A stretch of 64,000 bases of DNA from Kovacikia minuta CCNUW1. Its GTDB lineage: Bacteria; Cyanobacteriota; Cyanobacteriia; Leptolyngbyales; Leptolyngbyaceae. Positions 47,538 through 57,033 of the stretch are shown here, piece after piece (position 1 is the stretch's first letter; the number at the start of each line of letters is the position of its first letter). The stretch is taken from positions 186,001-250,000 of the forward strand of contig NZ_CP083582.1 of NCBI RefSeq assembly GCF_020091585.1. Direction: 5' to 3'. A program made the translations under genes and the position numbers. The notes below the pieces were generated by a model. It saw nothing but the letters and a program-made list of their open reading frames with translations. It was not told the DNA's origin and ran no database searches.

Positions 47538-48920
47538 ATGGCTTGTGGTGTTTATCAGATTGTCAATAAAGTAAATGGAAAATCCTATGTAGGACAATCT
47601 CGCAATATAAAGAAGCGTTGGAGGCAGCATATAGCAGGTTTAGATGCTACTGAAGCACTTGGATCAGGTAGTTATCCTCTTAGAGCAGCCTTCTTAAAAT
47701 ACGGCTTACAAAAGTTTGAATTTAAGATTATCGAGGAATGTGCCGAAGAAAATTTGTTGTATCGGGAAAAATATTGGATTGAACAAATAAAACCGCAGTA
47801 TAACTGCAATATTTGGACTCCAGCTAGAAAGAAGACATTAGAAAAGACAGAGCCAAAGTTTTGGATACAGTATCACAACTACAATAAATTGGGTTATCTT
47901 CCAGGGGAGTTTTCACTTGATAATTCCAATGCTAGACCTGAAGAAATCGATGATTTGTTATCTGGAATTTCTACGGGGAAGAGAGCTGTTTTAAGTTCCG
48001 AAGGAGACACAGTTTTCTTGATTGTTGGCATTGGAGAAAATCCAAAGCAGTATTATCTTATGTATAAATTTATTGTTGAGGATATTCAGATTAGGGAAGA
48101 TGCAAATGCAGATCAAGGAAAGATGCGATATGACGCTTTTGGTGATGGTTGGCTTATCAATCCACCTCAGTTACTAAATTCCTTAGATTTTGATCAGTTT
48201 AAGAAGTACTGTGGAAATTTTGGCTTCGGTTTTATGTCAATCAGTAGGGCTAGCTATTTAGAGACATTGAATAGTTTGTCGGAACAATATAAATCGCAGA
48301 ACGTCAACTTTTCTACCTACATTGAGCAATTTTACAACCAAGTTAGTATCGTAAACCCAAACGAATCATCTGCTCTTGCTAAGAAAGGAACTGCGAGGCA
48401 TCTAGCTATCTCAATTTATCCAGATGAAGCACTTCCAATCTTGACAGGTATCACTACTAAACTTATCGTTTTTGAAATCACTGATTTACTTGGATATAAA
48501 GGAAAGCTACTAATTCATACACTTGATTTTTATGAAGAATTTGAGCCAAGTTCTCGTATTTGGCTCCAGGAAAATTGCTTAAGGTTTCTCAAGAAATTTG
48601 GATTAAATCAAGAAATGTTTTCTGTTCCTGCAATTCAAGGGTGGATAGAAGTTGATAACATCTTTAAGTACGACCAGGAAAGCTTTGCTAGGGATGAGGA
48701 TGCTCATGGAAGAGGTGCCGATTTACATACCTATAAGCTTGAATGCGGCTTTCCTGAAAGCGATGCATGGTGTATTGAAGTTAGTCAACCTGTATTCTTT
48801 GAGTATCCAATTCCCTTACCTGAACCAGAAGATATTTACGAAAAAGATCTATGGTTTCCGATTAGCGAGCTTGAAATTAAAGCTTTTCGATTAGCACTAA
48901 ACTCTCAGTCTTCTCAATAA
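47538..48920 (+). CDS. GIY-YIG nuclease with PUA-like modules
   Basis: 460 residues from the ATG at 47538 (GTG at 47529 possible). GIY-YIG domain at the N-terminus: GVYQIVN, YVGQS (17-21), the Arg-helix, and YREKYWIEQ with the metal Glu. Two beta-rich modules follow. The first (about 105-240: FWIQYHNYNKLGYLPGE, VFLIVGIG, YLMYKF) looks like an EVE/PUA fold. The last ~150 residues (SALAKKGTARHLAIS, QGWIEVDNIFKYDQESF) look ASCH-like. The coding stretch is clearly AT-richer than its neighbours, suggesting transfer. Modification-dependent defence is plausible; module calls are by eye. Confidence 0.7.
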   Translation: MACGVYQIVNKVNGKSYVGQSRNIKKRWRQHIAGLDATEALGSGSYPLRAAFLKYGLQKFEFKIIEECAEENLLYREKYWIEQIKPQYNCNIWTPARKKTLEKTEPKFWIQYHNYNKLGYLPGEFSLDNSNARPEEIDDLLSGISTGKRAVLSSEGDTVFLIVGIGENPKQYYLMYKFIVEDIQIREDANADQGKMRYDAFGDGWLINPPQLLNSLDFDQFKKYCGNFGFGFMSISRASYLETLNSLSEQYKSQNVNFSTYIEQFYNQVSIVNPNESSALAKKGTARHLAISIYPDEALPILTGITTKLIVFEITDLLGYKGKLLIHTLDFYEEFEPSSRIWLQENCLRFLKKFGLNQEMFSVPAIQGWIEVDNIFKYDQESFARDEDAHGRGADLHTYKLECGFPESDAWCIEVSQPVFFEYPIPLPEPEDIYEKDLWFPISELEIKAFRLALNSQSSQ

Positions 48921-48999
48921 GAGTTCCTCCTCATTTTTTGCCTAGAATCAGTAGAGCGGTGGAGGTGGGGCACCTGTTCTGGGTTGTACAATTCTCAGA

Positions 49000-49665
49000 A
49001 TGGCAAAAGAAGCGTTTGATATTGATGGGGCGATGAACCGATTGCGGGAAGCGGTGAAACCCTTTCCCAAGGCGGCGATGTTTGCATTGGCAGACGAGGG
49101 GTATACCTCGCTGTTTGAACAACTGATTGCCTGCATTCTCTCGATTCGAACCAAGGATGAAACATCGTTGCCTGTTGCCCGGAGGTTATTTCAAACTGCC
49201 CGCACCCCGCAACAAATCAGACAACTTTCAGTAGAGAAAATTGAGCAACTCATCCGTCAATCGACCTTTGCAGATGCCAAGGCGAAACAGATTTGGGAGA
49301 TTAGCGATCGTACCCTCCACGAATTCAACGGTGAACTCCCCTGCGATTTCGAGGTGCTCACTTCCTTCAATGGAGTCGGCCCCAAATGCGCCAATCTTGC
49401 CCTGGGAATTGCCTGCAATTACCCGTGTATCAGTGTCGATATTCATGTCCATCGAGTCACCAATCGCTGGGGCTATGCAACAACCCGCACCCCAGAAAAA
49501 ACTTTGACAGCACTGGAGGCAAAGTTACCCAAGCCCTACTGGATCGAAATCAATTCCCTTCTGGTTCCCTTTGGCAAACACATCTGCACAGGTGAATTGC
49601 CGCGATGTTCCACCTGTTCCTTACTGGAAATGTGCGCGCAGGTAGGCGTAACAAAACATCGGTAG
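49000..49665 (+). CDS. nth: Endonuclease III family DNA glycosylase
   Basis: 221 residues. HhH motif with the catalytic Lys (FNGVGPKCAN, Lys129) and catalytic Asp147 (SVDIHVHR). A [4Fe-4S] cluster is bound by Cys196, 203, 206 and 212 (C-x6-C-x2-C-x5-C). It excises oxidised pyrimidines and nicks the abasic site. Start chosen at the first ATG after the upstream gene's terminal region. The Asn/Ile substitutions near residue 148 are unusual but tolerated in this family. Confidence 0.92.
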   Translation: MAKEAFDIDGAMNRLREAVKPFPKAAMFALADEGYTSLFEQLIACILSIRTKDETSLPVARRLFQTARTPQQIRQLSVEKIEQLIRQSTFADAKAKQIWEISDRTLHEFNGELPCDFEVLTSFNGVGPKCANLALGIACNYPCISVDIHVHRVTNRWGYATTRTPEKTLTALEAKLPKPYWIEINSLLVPFGKHICTGELPRCSTCSLLEMCAQVGVTKHR

Positions 49666-49745
49666 AAGCCAGGAGCCAGGAGCCAGAATTTACTCAAAAC
49701 TCAAAACTTAAAACTTAAAACTCAAAACTTAAAACTTCCCCCCCT
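49665..49745. repeat. STRR (AGGAGCC, CTCAAAA units)
   Basis: GCCAGGA x2-3 followed by six to seven CTCAAAA/CTTAAAA heptamers between nth and the TPR gene, two convergent ends. Confidence 0.8.
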
Positions 49746-51657
49746 ACTCCAGCGATCGCCGATACGTTTCCAGCAATGTTGGCAGATGGTCGTAGCCGTC
49801 GATTCCAATGACGGGGATAATTTTTGCTCGATGCTGTGCCAGTGCTTTCTGGAAGCCCTCTTCGCCCAATTGCCCCTGAATGATGGAAAGTAACCCGGCG
49901 GGTTGTCGCCACTCGTCAGAATGGATTTGCTCCAGCAGGTACATGCCCAAAGCAGCAGCGTGAATTGCCCGATCGCGATCGCCAAGGGCATAGGTAACCT
50001 CTGCCAGGAAGGAAAAATTTAATCCCAGTAGATAAAGATCGCCCGAAAAGTTAGCAGCTTGCACCCCACTTTCCAGGTAAGCAAGGGCGGGTTGAAGCTG
50101 CCCCAAAACCACATGGGCAATTCCCAAACTGTTGTAGCAGAGCGCCTGACTTTGACGGGCGGCAAAACTATCGGGCAGAGAATTAGCGGACTGTTCAGAG
50201 AGCTTCAGTCCCTGTTTCAAATATTCAATTGCGGTTTCGTATGCTTCTGGCTCTACTTGCTGTTGTTGGCGAGCATTCAAAACTTCGCTATAGCCCAAAT
50301 TGGTTAATGCGTTGGCTTCTCCCAAGCGATCGCCGTTTTGCCGGGAAAGCACCAGCGCTCGTTGACTGTGGCTAATCGCTGCGGGAAAATTTTTCTGGTC
50401 GATGCAGGTGCGGCTGAGATGGTTCAGGTTAGCAATCACACAGGCATTATCTCCAGCCTCCTGGGCAATTTCTAGCGCTCGCTGATGAAATGCCATCGCC
50501 CGTTCGGTTTGTCCTGCTGCCCGTTGGGAATAGCCCAGTAAGGTTAAAATACGGGCTTTTTCCTGAGTTCCTTCTGCCTGGCGCAGGGGTTCATCCAGGT
50601 AGCTGAGGGTATCCCGCAGGTAGCTGCCAGAAAACAGCGCAAACACTCCTCCATAGAGGGGAAAATAGGGACGCTGAGAGAAGGCTCGCAAGATCTGTAG
50701 GGCGACCTGAAAACAGCCCTGTGCCAACTGTTGACGGTTGTCAACTTCGAGGTTAGAAGCGGCTTCAAATCCTTGGGAAAACTGAGCCCAGATTGCGGCA
50801 AACGTCAGGGAGGTGGCGATCGCCTGTTTTGTGCCCCACTTCGAGTCATAGGGTTGCTTTTCAAACCAGGCAATTAGACCCCGTTGCATATAGGGAAATA
50901 CGATCGCCAATTCTACCCAGTCACTAACCTTTACATGCTGTTGCTGACCAATAAAATCGGCAACTGATTGATTCAATGCCAGGGTTTGAAACAGTTGCTT
51001 GACAAAGGGATTGGAGACATATTTTGCCCAGCCAGCCCACGGTCCCTGTTGCCCTGGAACTCCTTCAAACCCCAACTGACGATTTTGCTCATACATCCAG
51101 TCAACCAGATGATCCTCAAGCTGTTGCCAGGATGCCAGCCCATTTTTGATTCCCGTAATCAACTGGTGAACTTCTTGAATCAGCCCAATGTCCAATTGCT
51201 TCAATTCAACCGTAGGGCGTGCGTCAACGGTCCGTTCCAGATCTGCTGCCAGTTGTTTTAGCTGATCTAAGGTAAGACTATGGGGCTGGTTTGCATCGAT
51301 CGCCCGCAACCAGATAAGCAAGCGTTCGTCTGCCTCCGCATTCAAAATCGCTTGTGCCTGTGAAGAAATCGCCGCCGTTGCCTGATAATCCTTCTGGTAG
51401 CGCTCCCATTCTCCTTGAATGGTCTTCAACGCCCTCAGAATCCGTTCTGGTTTCGACTTCTTTAACTCATCCACAGCCGCTTTAATCTGAGCTTCTGTCC
51501 CACTGACCCGCTCATCCAAGCAGCGCTCAAAAATTTCCCCTGTTCCGGGACTGACTTCCTGAGCCAGCTTTTGATAAACCTGCTCCTTCGAGCGGATTTG
51601 CCCCTTCAAGGTGGTTTCGACAATTTGATCGATAAATGCCAGGTAGCGATCGCGCAA
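49744..51657 (-). CDS. TPR-repeat protein, unknown function
   Basis: 637 residues from a TTG at 51657 with GGAGG 6 nt upstream; no ATG fits. A helical N-terminal half (1-380) is unlike known domains. From ~390 to 580 there are about five tetratricopeptide repeats (RARILTLLGYSQRAAGQ, AMAFHQRALEIAQEAGD, AISHSQRALVLSRQNGD, LGIAHVVLGQLQPALAYLESG). TPRs form protein-binding solenoids. No enzyme domain. Related large TPR proteins are frequent in filamentous cyanobacteria. Confidence 0.8.
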   Translation of the reverse strand: MRDRYLAFIDQIVETTLKGQIRSKEQVYQKLAQEVSPGTGEIFERCLDERVSGTEAQIKAAVDELKKSKPERILRALKTIQGEWERYQKDYQATAAISSQAQAILNAEADERLLIWLRAIDANQPHSLTLDQLKQLAADLERTVDARPTVELKQLDIGLIQEVHQLITGIKNGLASWQQLEDHLVDWMYEQNRQLGFEGVPGQQGPWAGWAKYVSNPFVKQLFQTLALNQSVADFIGQQQHVKVSDWVELAIVFPYMQRGLIAWFEKQPYDSKWGTKQAIATSLTFAAIWAQFSQGFEAASNLEVDNRQQLAQGCFQVALQILRAFSQRPYFPLYGGVFALFSGSYLRDTLSYLDEPLRQAEGTQEKARILTLLGYSQRAAGQTERAMAFHQRALEIAQEAGDNACVIANLNHLSRTCIDQKNFPAAISHSQRALVLSRQNGDRLGEANALTNLGYSEVLNARQQQQVEPEAYETAIEYLKQGLKLSEQSANSLPDSFAARQSQALCYNSLGIAHVVLGQLQPALAYLESGVQAANFSGDLYLLGLNFSFLAEVTYALGDRDRAIHAAALGMYLLEQIHSDEWRQPAGLLSIIQGQLGEEGFQKALAQHRAKIIPVIGIDGYDHLPTLLETYRRSLE

Positions 51658-51996
51658 TGATCCCTCCTCTGAGATGCCTTTTGAGGTCTAACCAAACAGG
51701 ATGACTGAAGCTTCTGCTGGGATAAGCTTTTTGTACCTATTGAATGCTACCAATGTTATCAGCCATACATCAGATGAGAGTGGAAATCCTTTTAAGACAG
51801 GTGGTAGGTGGTAGGTTGCAGGAAAAGGATAAAGATTCTCCTTACCCCATTACCCCATCACCCCACCACGCCCCCATCTCCCCCACCTTCCCCATCTCCC
51901 TTCGCCCTCTGCCTTCTGTACTCCCAAACTGGGAATTCCACTATTTTGCGGTAGTATCACAGCAGAAATATCCAGCTTTTACGGGAGCGACTCAAG
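51658..51996. other. Intergenic region between divergent genes with STRR
   Basis: 339 bp. GGTGGTA repeats at 51799-51815 and ATTACCCC/CACCCC runs at 51841-51895. Nothing coding. It should hold promoters for both the TPR gene and the methyltransferase. Confidence 0.4.
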
Positions 51997-52800
51997 ATGA
52001 TGCAGGATGAAATTCTTCGCAAAGAGCAAGAATTCCACGATCAATGGGCAGCCATTATTGATGTGGATGGCATTCGCGTTGCTGACTACTTTGAAGCTTG
52101 CACCGCTCCCGAAAATCGGTTTATTTTGAAACAGCTGGGAGATATGCGGGGCAAATATTTGCTGGATCTGGGCTGCGGCGCAGGGGAGAACAGCGTTTAT
52201 TTTGCGACGAAGGGGGCAAGATGTGTGGCTTCTGATTATTCTCCGGGGATGGTGGATGTTGCCCTCAAGCTGGCAGCGACCAATGGGGTTGGAGTGGAAG
52301 GAAAGGTCGTCAATGCAATGGCAATCGACTTTCCTGACAACACGTTTGATATTGTTTATGCCTCCAACCTGCTCCACCATATTCCCAATCCACGTATTAC
52401 CATTCAAGAAATGCATCGCGTTCTGAAACCGGGCGGTAAAGCTTGTTTCTGGGACCCTCTAAAACACAATCCTGTGATTAATGTGTATCGGCGGATTGCC
52501 ACCAAAGTACGAACCGAAGACGAGGCACCGCTAGATATCAACATTGTGGATTTCGTTCAGTCGCGCTTCTCCCAAACCCACTACGACACATTCTGGCTGG
52601 CAACTCTGTGGATCTTTCTGCGCTTTTACCTGATTGAAAAGGTCGATCCCAACAAAGAACGCTACTGGAAAAAAATTATTCTGGAACACACCCGCCTGGA
52701 AAAGGATTATTTGAAACTAGAGAAAATCGATCGCGCCCTGAAAAAGCTCCCTCTGGCAAAACGCTTCGCCTGGAACCTAGCTGTTGTGGCAACCAAGTAA
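51997..52800 (+). CDS. Class I SAM-dependent methyltransferase
   Basis: 267 residues. Motif I LLDLGCGAGENS (55-66), an ASDYSPGMV acidic loop, motif IV DIVYASNLLHHIPN, and post-motif LKPGGKACFWDPLKH. Fold type is methyltransferase 11/25; substrate not clear. The C-terminal ~80 residues are helical and basic. Similar small-molecule methyltransferases act on quinones, lipids or polyketides. Isolated on the plus strand. Confidence 0.85.
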   Translation: MMQDEILRKEQEFHDQWAAIIDVDGIRVADYFEACTAPENRFILKQLGDMRGKYLLDLGCGAGENSVYFATKGARCVASDYSPGMVDVALKLAATNGVGVEGKVVNAMAIDFPDNTFDIVYASNLLHHIPNPRITIQEMHRVLKPGGKACFWDPLKHNPVINVYRRIATKVRTEDEAPLDINIVDFVQSRFSQTHYDTFWLATLWIFLRFYLIEKVDPNKERYWKKIILEHTRLEKDYLKLEKIDRALKKLPLAKRFAWNLAVVATK

Positions 52801-52929
52801 TTCTGCTCTTCCGCATCTGACCATTAAGGCTCAATCAACAGTCAAGGAAATTCTGATACCTGACACCTAAGCGATCTCCCCATCCATCCCCCCTCTGCTA
52901 AAATCCGATAATCAGCATCGGACACCAGC

Positions 52930-53139
52930 ATGAGCAACGGCGACTTGGAAAACCGCATGACTGAAATGGAGCGACGGCAACAGCGACAAGACCAGGTGGT
53001 TGCTGAAGTCCATGAGATTTTGCTGCGAGTGGCACGCCAGCAGGAAGCAAACGCTGGTCAGATCGCCAGGAATTCAGAGGATATTGCAGCGCTGCGGGCA
53101 CTAATTGAGCTGCAAACGGGGAATGGGCATGGGAATTGA
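52930..53139 (+). CDS. Small coiled-coil protein
   Basis: 69 residues, ATG at 52930. High in Glu, Arg, Gln and Ala with heptad spacing through the centre (ENRMTEMERRQQRQDQVV). It is likely one dimeric coiled coil. Similar short coiled coils occur widely in cyanobacteria and have no known role. Downstream of the methyltransferase on the same strand by 130 bp. A real gene is likely from its regular heptads. Confidence 0.6.
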   Translation: MSNGDLENRMTEMERRQQRQDQVVAEVHEILLRVARQQEANAGQIARNSEDIAALRALIELQTGNGHGN

Positions 53140-53190
53140 ACTATTTGTTCACTCAACCAAAGAGCCTGCGATGCCAGAACCGTCTAGTAA

Positions 53191-53613
53191 TCAGGGAGAT
53201 GTAATCTCTGTAATTGAAATTACTTGAATACCAGTCACTCGATGAATCGGCTTTGTGAGCTTCTCTGTGGTCAAAAGTTCATCTGCTCCAATGATTAACG
53301 CAGCCGCCACATGCAACGCATCCACTGCTGCCAAACCATAAGTACTTGCCTGCTGAAAGGCTGTTTCCACTAATAAATCCAGTGGCTCAGCCCAATAGCT
53401 TACCTGATTAAAGAAGGTTTCGTAAAAGTCTACTTCAAATTGCCGTTTACCATGAATTGCTTTGGGTAAAACCTCTAGCTTGACAAATTCACTGGATATA
53501 AACGCTCGATCTGGATCATCTAAAACCTGAATTGCGCGAAGGGCTATTTCATCCGATCCTCTGAATGCTGTAATCAGAACACCAGAATCGATATAGGTCT
53601 TTCTAAGACTCAC
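53191..53613 (-). CDS. PIN-domain protein (VapC-like)
   Basis: 140 residues, one PIN domain. Acidic site: Asp9 (YIDSGVL), Glu47 in VKLEVLP, Asp98 in AAVDALHV, and TTE (115-117). PIN toxins cleave RNA. It overlaps the 3' end of the upstream DUF6236 gene by 11 nt and is co-transcribed with it. There is no small VapB-like antitoxin nearby, so the DUF6236 protein may be the partner. Confidence 0.88.
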   Translation of the reverse strand: MSLRKTYIDSGVLITAFRGSDEIALRAIQVLDDPDRAFISSEFVKLEVLPKAIHGKRQFEVDFYETFFNQVSYWAEPLDLLVETAFQQASTYGLAAVDALHVAAALIIGADELLTTEKLTKPIHRVTGIQVISITEITSP

Positions 53614-54775
53614 GATATCCGCCCCGTCGCTCTAAAACTTCCTGCTCAATTTCGCTCATTGTTAGTAGAGATTCGCCAGCAGAAATTGCCTTTTGGCGAA
53701 TTCCCCATAAACTTGCTCCAAGAGAAGTTTTAGGAGTAAACTGCTGAACTGAAAGCAGATAGTGCCAGGGGGATTTTTTAACTGCTTCACGCCGACTACC
53801 CCGCACCTCAGCCCACCACTTGACAAGACTGACTGAAATTCCAACACCAGTCAAAACAGCAGCTAGTGGAGGGACTGCCAATCCTGCGGTCGCAGCGATC
53901 GCGGTAGGAGCACTGACACTCAGCAATGAACCAACAAATTTTACATTTAATTCATCTAATGCTCTTTGATGATCCCTCAAAGCAGATTCAATATCTCTCC
54001 TTTTTTCATTCAAGCTATCTTCTAAAGCGATGGGATCGGAGGTTTCATTTGCAGCTTTCGTTATAGATTCAATTACCTGACGAAACTGTTTCCGCTCGTC
54101 TCGATGATGTTCGCTAAAGCGAAGAATTCTAGAAATTGGAACATTTTCAAGAGATTGAGGATCAGGAAAGTTAACACTTAATTTGAGTAGGATGCTATGT
54201 GGTTCTTGAAAGCGACCTTCAGGAATTTGTCCAAACGAAAGATATTCGCCTAAACTCTGATATTCAGGTGTATCGGTTACTGGAGGTGCTTTAATTTCAC
54301 TGCTCATAACAGCAGCCAGACAAATCATATATGAACCAGCTACATTAGAATCAACTCTTAACCAATCACCATCTTTACGCGCTAAACCAAGATCCTCCAA
54401 TTTCCAACGAAGGCTATTCGTCATTTTTTCTAAATGCAAAAGTCTTGTTGAAACTCGATTTTTAGAAAATGTTTGTGATACTTGTTTTAATAATAAGGTC
54501 GCTTCAGACGTTTTCTGCTCTAAAAGAGGTAGAAAATCTTCTACAAATTTTTCTTCCGCAGCCTCGCAATAGTCTTCTGGAGATGTTGCCTCCAATAAGC
54601 CTCTATTAACTACTTCGCGTTCAATCGGAGAGTCATCTGGATCAACGTATTTTGGGACAATTCTGCGAATACCATCAAAATACAATAAGGCGAGTTTGAG
54701 CCAGTTTTCATCATGAATTTGTATGTAAGGGTAATAAAGTGCTTTTCCAAAACTCGACGCTTGCACTGTATTCAT
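53603..54775 (-). CDS. DUF6236-type protein coupled to PIN gene
   Basis: 390 residues. The opening (ALYYPYIQIHDENWLKLALLYFD, IRRIVPKY) matches what I recall of DUF6236, a family without known function. The middle is helical; near residues 285-325 lies a Gly/Ala-rich hydrophobic pair (SLLSVSAPTAIAATAGLAVPP, LTGVGISVSLVKWW) that could enter membranes. It ends in charged residues. Coupled to the PIN gene by an 11-nt overlap. ATG at 54775, GGAG 11 nt upstream. It could be an antitoxin, membrane effector or sensor; no direct evidence decides. Confidence 0.7.
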   Translation of the reverse strand: MNTVQASSFGKALYYPYIQIHDENWLKLALLYFDGIRRIVPKYVDPDDSPIEREVVNRGLLEATSPEDYCEAAEEKFVEDFLPLLEQKTSEATLLLKQVSQTFSKNRVSTRLLHLEKMTNSLRWKLEDLGLARKDGDWLRVDSNVAGSYMICLAAVMSSEIKAPPVTDTPEYQSLGEYLSFGQIPEGRFQEPHSILLKLSVNFPDPQSLENVPISRILRFSEHHRDERKQFRQVIESITKAANETSDPIALEDSLNEKRRDIESALRDHQRALDELNVKFVGSLLSVSAPTAIAATAGLAVPPLAAVLTGVGISVSLVKWWAEVRGSRREAVKKSPWHYLLSVQQFTPKTSLGASLWGIRQKAISAGESLLTMSEIEQEVLERRGGYRES

Positions 54776-54954
54776 AGCAAGTCTGTCTCCTGCTTGAGGG
54801 GTAGCAATTCTAGCGTAACCTACTGAAACTTTTGTTGTGCTCAGTGACTTATTACTTTCTGTGAAGATTAAAGATGCAGATGTATTCTAAGTTTGGTTCT
54901 CTAAAGCTAATGGTTAAATACATTACCCTGGTTTAATCCAACATCTAAATCAGA

Positions 54955-55797
54955 ATGCTGAAAAGCAAATCATTCTCTAAAATCTGGAAACCGCTCTCTA
55001 TGTATGCCCTCCTGGGAGCGATCGCGATCGTCATGCTCATTCCCCTCGTCTGGCTTGTTAGCACATCGTTGAAATCACCCACTGAAAACATTTTTCAGTT
55101 CCCGCCACAGCTACTTCCCAGCCAGCCAACCGTTCAGAATTTTGTTCAGGTTTGGCAAACGAATCCGTTTGGGCGCTACTTGTTCAACAGTACCCTGGTG
55201 GCAGTGTTAACCGTTTGCTTAAACTTGCTGTTTTGTGCTCTGGCAGCCTATCCCCTGGCAAGACTGAGTTTCCGCGGACGGGAGGTGACTTTTATCGCGA
55301 TCGTTTGCACCATCATGATTCCGTTTCAGATTGTGATGATTCCGCTGTACGTGCTAACGGTGCAATTGGGGTTGCGCAATACCTATTTAGGGATCATTTT
55401 TCCAGCGATCGCTTCTGCATTCGGGATATTTCTGCTCCGACAGGCGTTTCAGGGTGTACCGAAGGAATTGGAAGAAGCCGCCCGAATGGATGGTTGCTCA
55501 GAACTGGGACTCTGGTGGTACGTCATGATTCCCTCCATCAGCCCTGCTTTAGTAACTCTGGCAATCTTTGTTTTCATCGGCTCCTGGAGTGACTTTCTCT
55601 GGCCCCTGATCGTGCTCGATCGCCCGGAGTATTACACCCTGCCCTTAGGTGTAGCCCAACTTGCTGGACAGCTTAATCTAGACTGGCGTTTAGTTGCTGC
55701 TGGCTCGGTGATTTCCATTGCCCCGATCGTTCTGTTCTTTGTTGTAATGCAGCGCTACGTCGTCCCCACCGAATCCGGCAGTGGCGTCAAAGGATGA
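54955..55797 (+). CDS. Carbohydrate ABC transporter permease (MalG type)
   Basis: 280 residues. Six membrane segments. The EAA loop is intact (EEAARMDGCSELGLWWYVMIPSISPALVT), as in MalG-type permeases of sugar importers. Such a subunit works with a second permease, a binding protein and an ATPase. None is nearby in the window, so partners are elsewhere or missing. Sugar specificity cannot be inferred. Confidence 0.9.
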   Translation: MLKSKSFSKIWKPLSMYALLGAIAIVMLIPLVWLVSTSLKSPTENIFQFPPQLLPSQPTVQNFVQVWQTNPFGRYLFNSTLVAVLTVCLNLLFCALAAYPLARLSFRGREVTFIAIVCTIMIPFQIVMIPLYVLTVQLGLRNTYLGIIFPAIASAFGIFLLRQAFQGVPKELEEAARMDGCSELGLWWYVMIPSISPALVTLAIFVFIGSWSDFLWPLIVLDRPEYYTLPLGVAQLAGQLNLDWRLVAAGSVISIAPIVLFFVVMQRYVVPTESGSGVKG

Positions 55798-56016
55798 GCA
55801 AGCATTTAGCTCAAAGCTGTTACACCATATCTGAGTTGAGAAGCCTGACCGTAATGTAGTTTCTATTTATGTGAATCATAATTAGAGATAGAAATAAGGA
55901 ATTATTGGGAGAGCAGGAAACTCAAATAAAAATGTTTCACTGACAAGCGTGAAATTCTAGGGTTTGGATAAGGTGGCACAGAATAAAGATTGCAAGCTAT
56001 AGATAAGAAGCTAGTG

Positions 56017-57030
56017 ATGGTAAAAGATTTAACCGTATCGCCTCTAGATCGGCAGAATATCCTCAACAACGCTTATGCGCTAGAGAAGCTAGAGGAGTAC
56101 CTTGGCTTAGGTGGCACGCTTTACGAAGGTGAAGTGCTGTTTACGAAGCAGCAACTTGTTGAGATATTTGGGGTAAGTGGGAGCACGATCGAAAAATATC
56201 TAGCTAGCCACGGCGATGAACTGAGCGCCAATGGCTATACTGTCCTGCGCGGGCGGAAACTCCGCTCCTTCAAGGCTTTGATGGATGTCTCCGTAATTGA
56301 TTACGGTAACAAAACACCTGCCTTAGGTGTGTTTACGTTTCGGGCTGTGCTGAACTTGGCAATGGTATTGGTAGAGAGCGATCGCGCCCGTGTGATACGT
56401 TCCCGCATTCTCGATATAGTCATTGATGTGATGGCAGAGCGAGCTGGAGGTCACACCAAATACATTAACCAGCGAGATTGTAACTATCTACCTGCTGCTT
56501 ACCAAGAGTTCAGTTACCGCAGAGAATTTGCTGATGCTCTTAATAGTTATCTGGAGATGGGTAAGGTCAAGTATGCCATTTACACTAACAGGGTGTACCA
56601 GATTGTCTTTCGGGAAAAAGCTCAGGAATATAAGCAAGTCTTGAGGCTAAACAAAAAAGATAGCGCCTGTGACACAATGTACGCTGAGGTCTTAATGGCT
56701 ATTGCCAGCCTCGAAAATGGTTTAGCAGCAGAGATGAAGGCTCAATCTGAGCAACTAGACCGAAAGTTACTTCCTTCTGAGGTAGACGTATTATTTGAAG
56801 CGGCTGAAGCAAACCCTTTCTTAAAGCCCATTATTGAAGATGCCCGAGTCAAAATGGCAAGCCGTGATTTAGGATTTCGAGATGCTCTGCACCAGAAGCT
56901 AGAAGCTTATATTCAAAGTGTTCCAGAAAGTGACTTTGAACGATTCTTGGGAGAGACCAGTCGTTCGCTGGAGGAACAGCTCTCAGATCCTGAAATCTTG
57001 GCTGTATTTAAGCGATTAAAGGATCGCTAG
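56017..57030 (+). CDS. DNA-binding protein paired with Doc toxin
   Basis: 337 residues from the ATG at 56017 (TTG at 55990 and GTG at 56014 possible). A helix-turn-helix-like segment lies near residues 40-85 (TKQQLVEIFGVSGSTIEKYL). VFTFRAVLNLAMVLVESDRAR (split: VFTFRAVLNL, AMVLVESDRAR) resembles RhuM-type and phage antirepressor-like proteins. The gene ends 3 bp before the Doc gene. In many bacteria such a large DNA-binding protein sits with a Fic/Doc toxin and probably acts as antitoxin and autorepressor; that role is inferred here. Confidence 0.72.
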   Translation: MVKDLTVSPLDRQNILNNAYALEKLEEYLGLGGTLYEGEVLFTKQQLVEIFGVSGSTIEKYLASHGDELSANGYTVLRGRKLRSFKALMDVSVIDYGNKTPALGVFTFRAVLNLAMVLVESDRARVIRSRILDIVIDVMAERAGGHTKYINQRDCNYLPAAYQEFSYRREFADALNSYLEMGKVKYAIYTNRVYQIVFREKAQEYKQVLRLNKKDSACDTMYAEVLMAIASLENGLAAEMKAQSEQLDRKLLPSEVDVLFEAAEANPFLKPIIEDARVKMASRDLGFRDALHQKLEAYIQSVPESDFERFLGETSRSLEEQLSDPEILAVFKRLKDR

Positions 57031-57033
57031 GTA

